From contig NZ_JAVBHX010000010.1 in assembly GCF_030732065.1 (NCBI RefSeq), forward strand, positions 1-64,000: a stretch of 64,000 bases of DNA, in the 5' to 3' direction. The notes beneath the pieces are model-generated. The model did no database searches, was not told the origin of the DNA, and saw nothing but the letters and a program-made list of their open reading frames with translations. Shown in pieces: positions 62,605-64,000 of this stretch (position 1 is the stretch's first letter; each line of letters opens with the position of its first letter). Position numbers and translations under genes: made by a program. Source of the stretch: Oceanimonas aquatica. Its GTDB lineage: Bacteria; Pseudomonadota; Gammaproteobacteria; Enterobacterales; Aeromonadaceae.

Positions 62605-64000
62605 ATGGATGTCAGCGGATCCTGGTCGGCACGGGATGAAGCCCTCGGCCAAAAACTGATTGAACAAGGGCAACTGACCGACAAGGAGCTGAGCCGGCTG
62701 GCGCGCATGCAGCAGGGCCAGCAGGAAGCCGTGCCCCTCACCCGCCTGCTGCTGAACCTGGGCATGATGTCGGAGCGGGAGCTGGCCCGCACCCTGGCAG
62801 AGCAACATGACCTGCCGCTCACCGAAAACGACCGCTATCCTCTGGCACCGCCCCTCGACAAGCCCCTGCCCTACCGCTTTCTCAAGGAACATCATCTGGT
62901 GCCTCTGCACCAGGACGACACCACCCTGGTACTGGCCATGGTGGATCCCGGTGACGACTTCGCCCTGCAGGCCATGACCATGCTCTGCGGCCAGCCGGTA
63001 CGGGCCCAGGTAGGCATCAGCTCGGAAATCGATGCCGCCATTGAGCGGCTCTATGGCGAAGGCCAGAGCAAGATGGGCGACATTCTGTCGGCGGTGCAGG
63101 AAGAAGAAGAAACCGAGGAGCGCATCGCCCAGCTGAAAGACATGGCCAGCGAGGCGCCGGTGATAAGGCTGGTGAACCTGCTGATCCAGAAGGCGGTGGA
63201 GCTGAGGGCATCCGACATTCACGTGGAGCCCTTTGAAAACCGGCTCAACATTCGTTACCGCATCGACGGCGTACTGCAACAGGGCGAGGCGCCGCCGGTG
63301 AACATGACCCCCGCCATTATCTCGCGCATCAAGATCCTGGCCCGGCTCAACATTGCCGAACGCCGCCTGCCCCAGGACGGCCGCATCGAGTTGCGGGTGC
63401 AGGGCCAGGATCTCGACATTCGTGTCTCCACCGTGCCCACCATGCACGGCGAAAGCCTGGTGATGCGTCTGCTCAACCGGGAAAGCGTGGTGCTCGACTT
63501 CGACGCCCTGGGTTTTGCCAGCGACACCCGGGCCAGGCTGCAACAGGTGCTGGCCATTCCCCACGGCGTGCTGCTGGTTACCGGCCCCACCGGCAGCGGC
63601 AAGACCACCACCCTCTATACCGCCCTCAACCGGCTCAACACCACCGAGCGCAAGCTGATCACGGTGGAAGACCCGGTGGAATACCAGATGGAGGGCATCA
63701 ACCAGATCCACGTTAAGCCCGCCATCGGCCTGACCTTTGCCAGCGCCCTGCGCGCCATTGTGCGTCAGGATCCCGATGTCATCATGGTGGGGGAAATGCG
63801 CGATCTGGAAACCGCCCGCATCTGTGTGCAGTCGGCGCTCACCGGCCACCTGGTGCTGTCTACCCTGCATACCAATGACGCCGCCAGCAGCGTGACCCGG
63901 CTGCTGGAAATGGGAGTGGAAGACTACCTGCTCACCTCCACCCTCAACGGCGTGGTGGGCCAGCGCCTGATACGGGTGCTCTGCCCGCACTGCAAGGAGA
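62605..64000 (+). CDS. Type II secretion / type IV pilus assembly ATPase, GspE-like (partial)
   Basis: Open from 62605 to the right edge, at least 465 residues without a stop. N1/N2 domains come first, then the ATPase core: SDIHVEPFENRLNIRYRIDG, Walker A GPTGSGKT at about 327-334, VRQDPDVIMVGEMRD, and TLHTNDA. The last residues, CPHC, begin the tetracysteine zinc element typical of GspE/PulE. Genes gspC and gspD do not precede it, so this may be a GspE-first cluster or a standalone ATPase; MshE and PilB are alternatives. Start supported by GGGAGG. Confidence 0.85.
   Translation, partial: MDVSGSWSARDEALGQKLIEQGQLTDKELSRLARMQQGQQEAVPLTRLLLNLGMMSERELARTLAEQHDLPLTENDRYPLAPPLDKPLPYRFLKEHHLVPLHQDDTTLVLAMVDPGDDFALQAMTMLCGQPVRAQVGISSEIDAAIERLYGEGQSKMGDILSAVQEEEETEERIAQLKDMASEAPVIRLVNLLIQKAVELRASDIHVEPFENRLNIRYRIDGVLQQGEAPPVNMTPAIISRIKILARLNIAERRLPQDGRIELRVQGQDLDIRVSTVPTMHGESLVMRLLNRESVVLDFDALGFASDTRARLQQVLAIPHGVLLVTGPTGSGKTTTLYTALNRLNTTERKLITVEDPVEYQMEGINQIHVKPAIGLTFASALRAIVRQDPDVIMVGEMRDLETARICVQSALTGHLVLSTLHTNDAASSVTRLLEMGVEDYLLTSTLNGVVGQRLIRVLCPHCKE

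Overview
The window is about 64 kb of a GC-rich (around 60 percent) gammaproteobacterial chromosome, densely coding, with no prophage, insertion sequence or CRISPR array that I can see. Gene content and order (hemG-trkH-yigZ next to fadBA and an rRNA operon; gyrB-recF-dnaN-dnaA; rpmH-rnpA-yidD-yidC-mnmE; parS sites) place it in the origin-proximal part of the chromosome. The protein style and small gene blocks (lldEFG with a large Fe-S D-lactate dehydrogenase, TusA behind fadBA, tag divergent from glyQS) fit a marine member of the Aeromonadales such as Oceanimonas, Zobellella or Oceanisphaera. That genus-level guess is inference.

Layout. 1-290: promoter and leader of an rRNA operon that runs leftward out of the window. 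294-6482: hemG, trkH and yigZ (minus strand) divergent from fadBA (plus strand), as in E. coli but without pepQ. 6566-12249: tusA, an AEC permease, an OmpA-family lipoprotein, tag, glyQS. 12406-17259: a small ABM-domain protein, a parS site, avtA, a MITE-like inverted repeat, two small heat-shock genes with a sigma-32 promoter and ROSE-like RNA thermometers, and ilvD. 17425-23444: gyrB, recF (containing a second parS), dnaN and dnaA on the minus strand, followed by an upstream region crowded with GATC sites.

23858-30789 is a block of transport genes (BCCT carrier plus overlapping CocE-type hydrolase, a LysR regulator, and a polar amino-acid ABC transporter) lying between dnaA and rpmH, which are neighbours in many gammaproteobacteria. 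31040-34888 is rpmH-rnpA-yidD-yidC-mnmE. mnmE is not followed by mnmG-rsmG-parAB. 35090-41344 carries a chemoreceptor, a NemR-type regulator with two matching operators controlling yqhD and curA (electrophile detoxification), a secreted protein of unknown function coupled to a VTT-like membrane protein, and a DUF1992 gene broken by one amber codon. A second fragment of the same family lies behind mnmE.

41298-47768: a SitABCD-type Mn/Fe ABC transporter, a LysR regulator divergent from a TDT-family carrier, and a Gfo/Idh/MocA oxidoreductase. 48167-60366: a 2-hydroxyacid oxidation island with glycolate oxidase glcDEF, a LysR regulator, an L-lactate permease, L-lactate dehydrogenase complex lldEFG and a 933-residue D-lactate dehydrogenase. 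All of these enzymes use FAD or Fe-S centres and should feed electrons to the quinone pool. 60408-64000: a third, near-perfect parS, a Rid-family protein, gdhA, and the start of a type II secretion/pilus ATPase gene cut by the window edge.

The most notable non-coding signals are the three parS sites without parAB in the window, the GATC cluster upstream of dnaA, the paired RNA thermometers, the two NemR boxes, the MITE-like repeat and the two DUF1992 remnants. I found no clearly new defence or mobile system.
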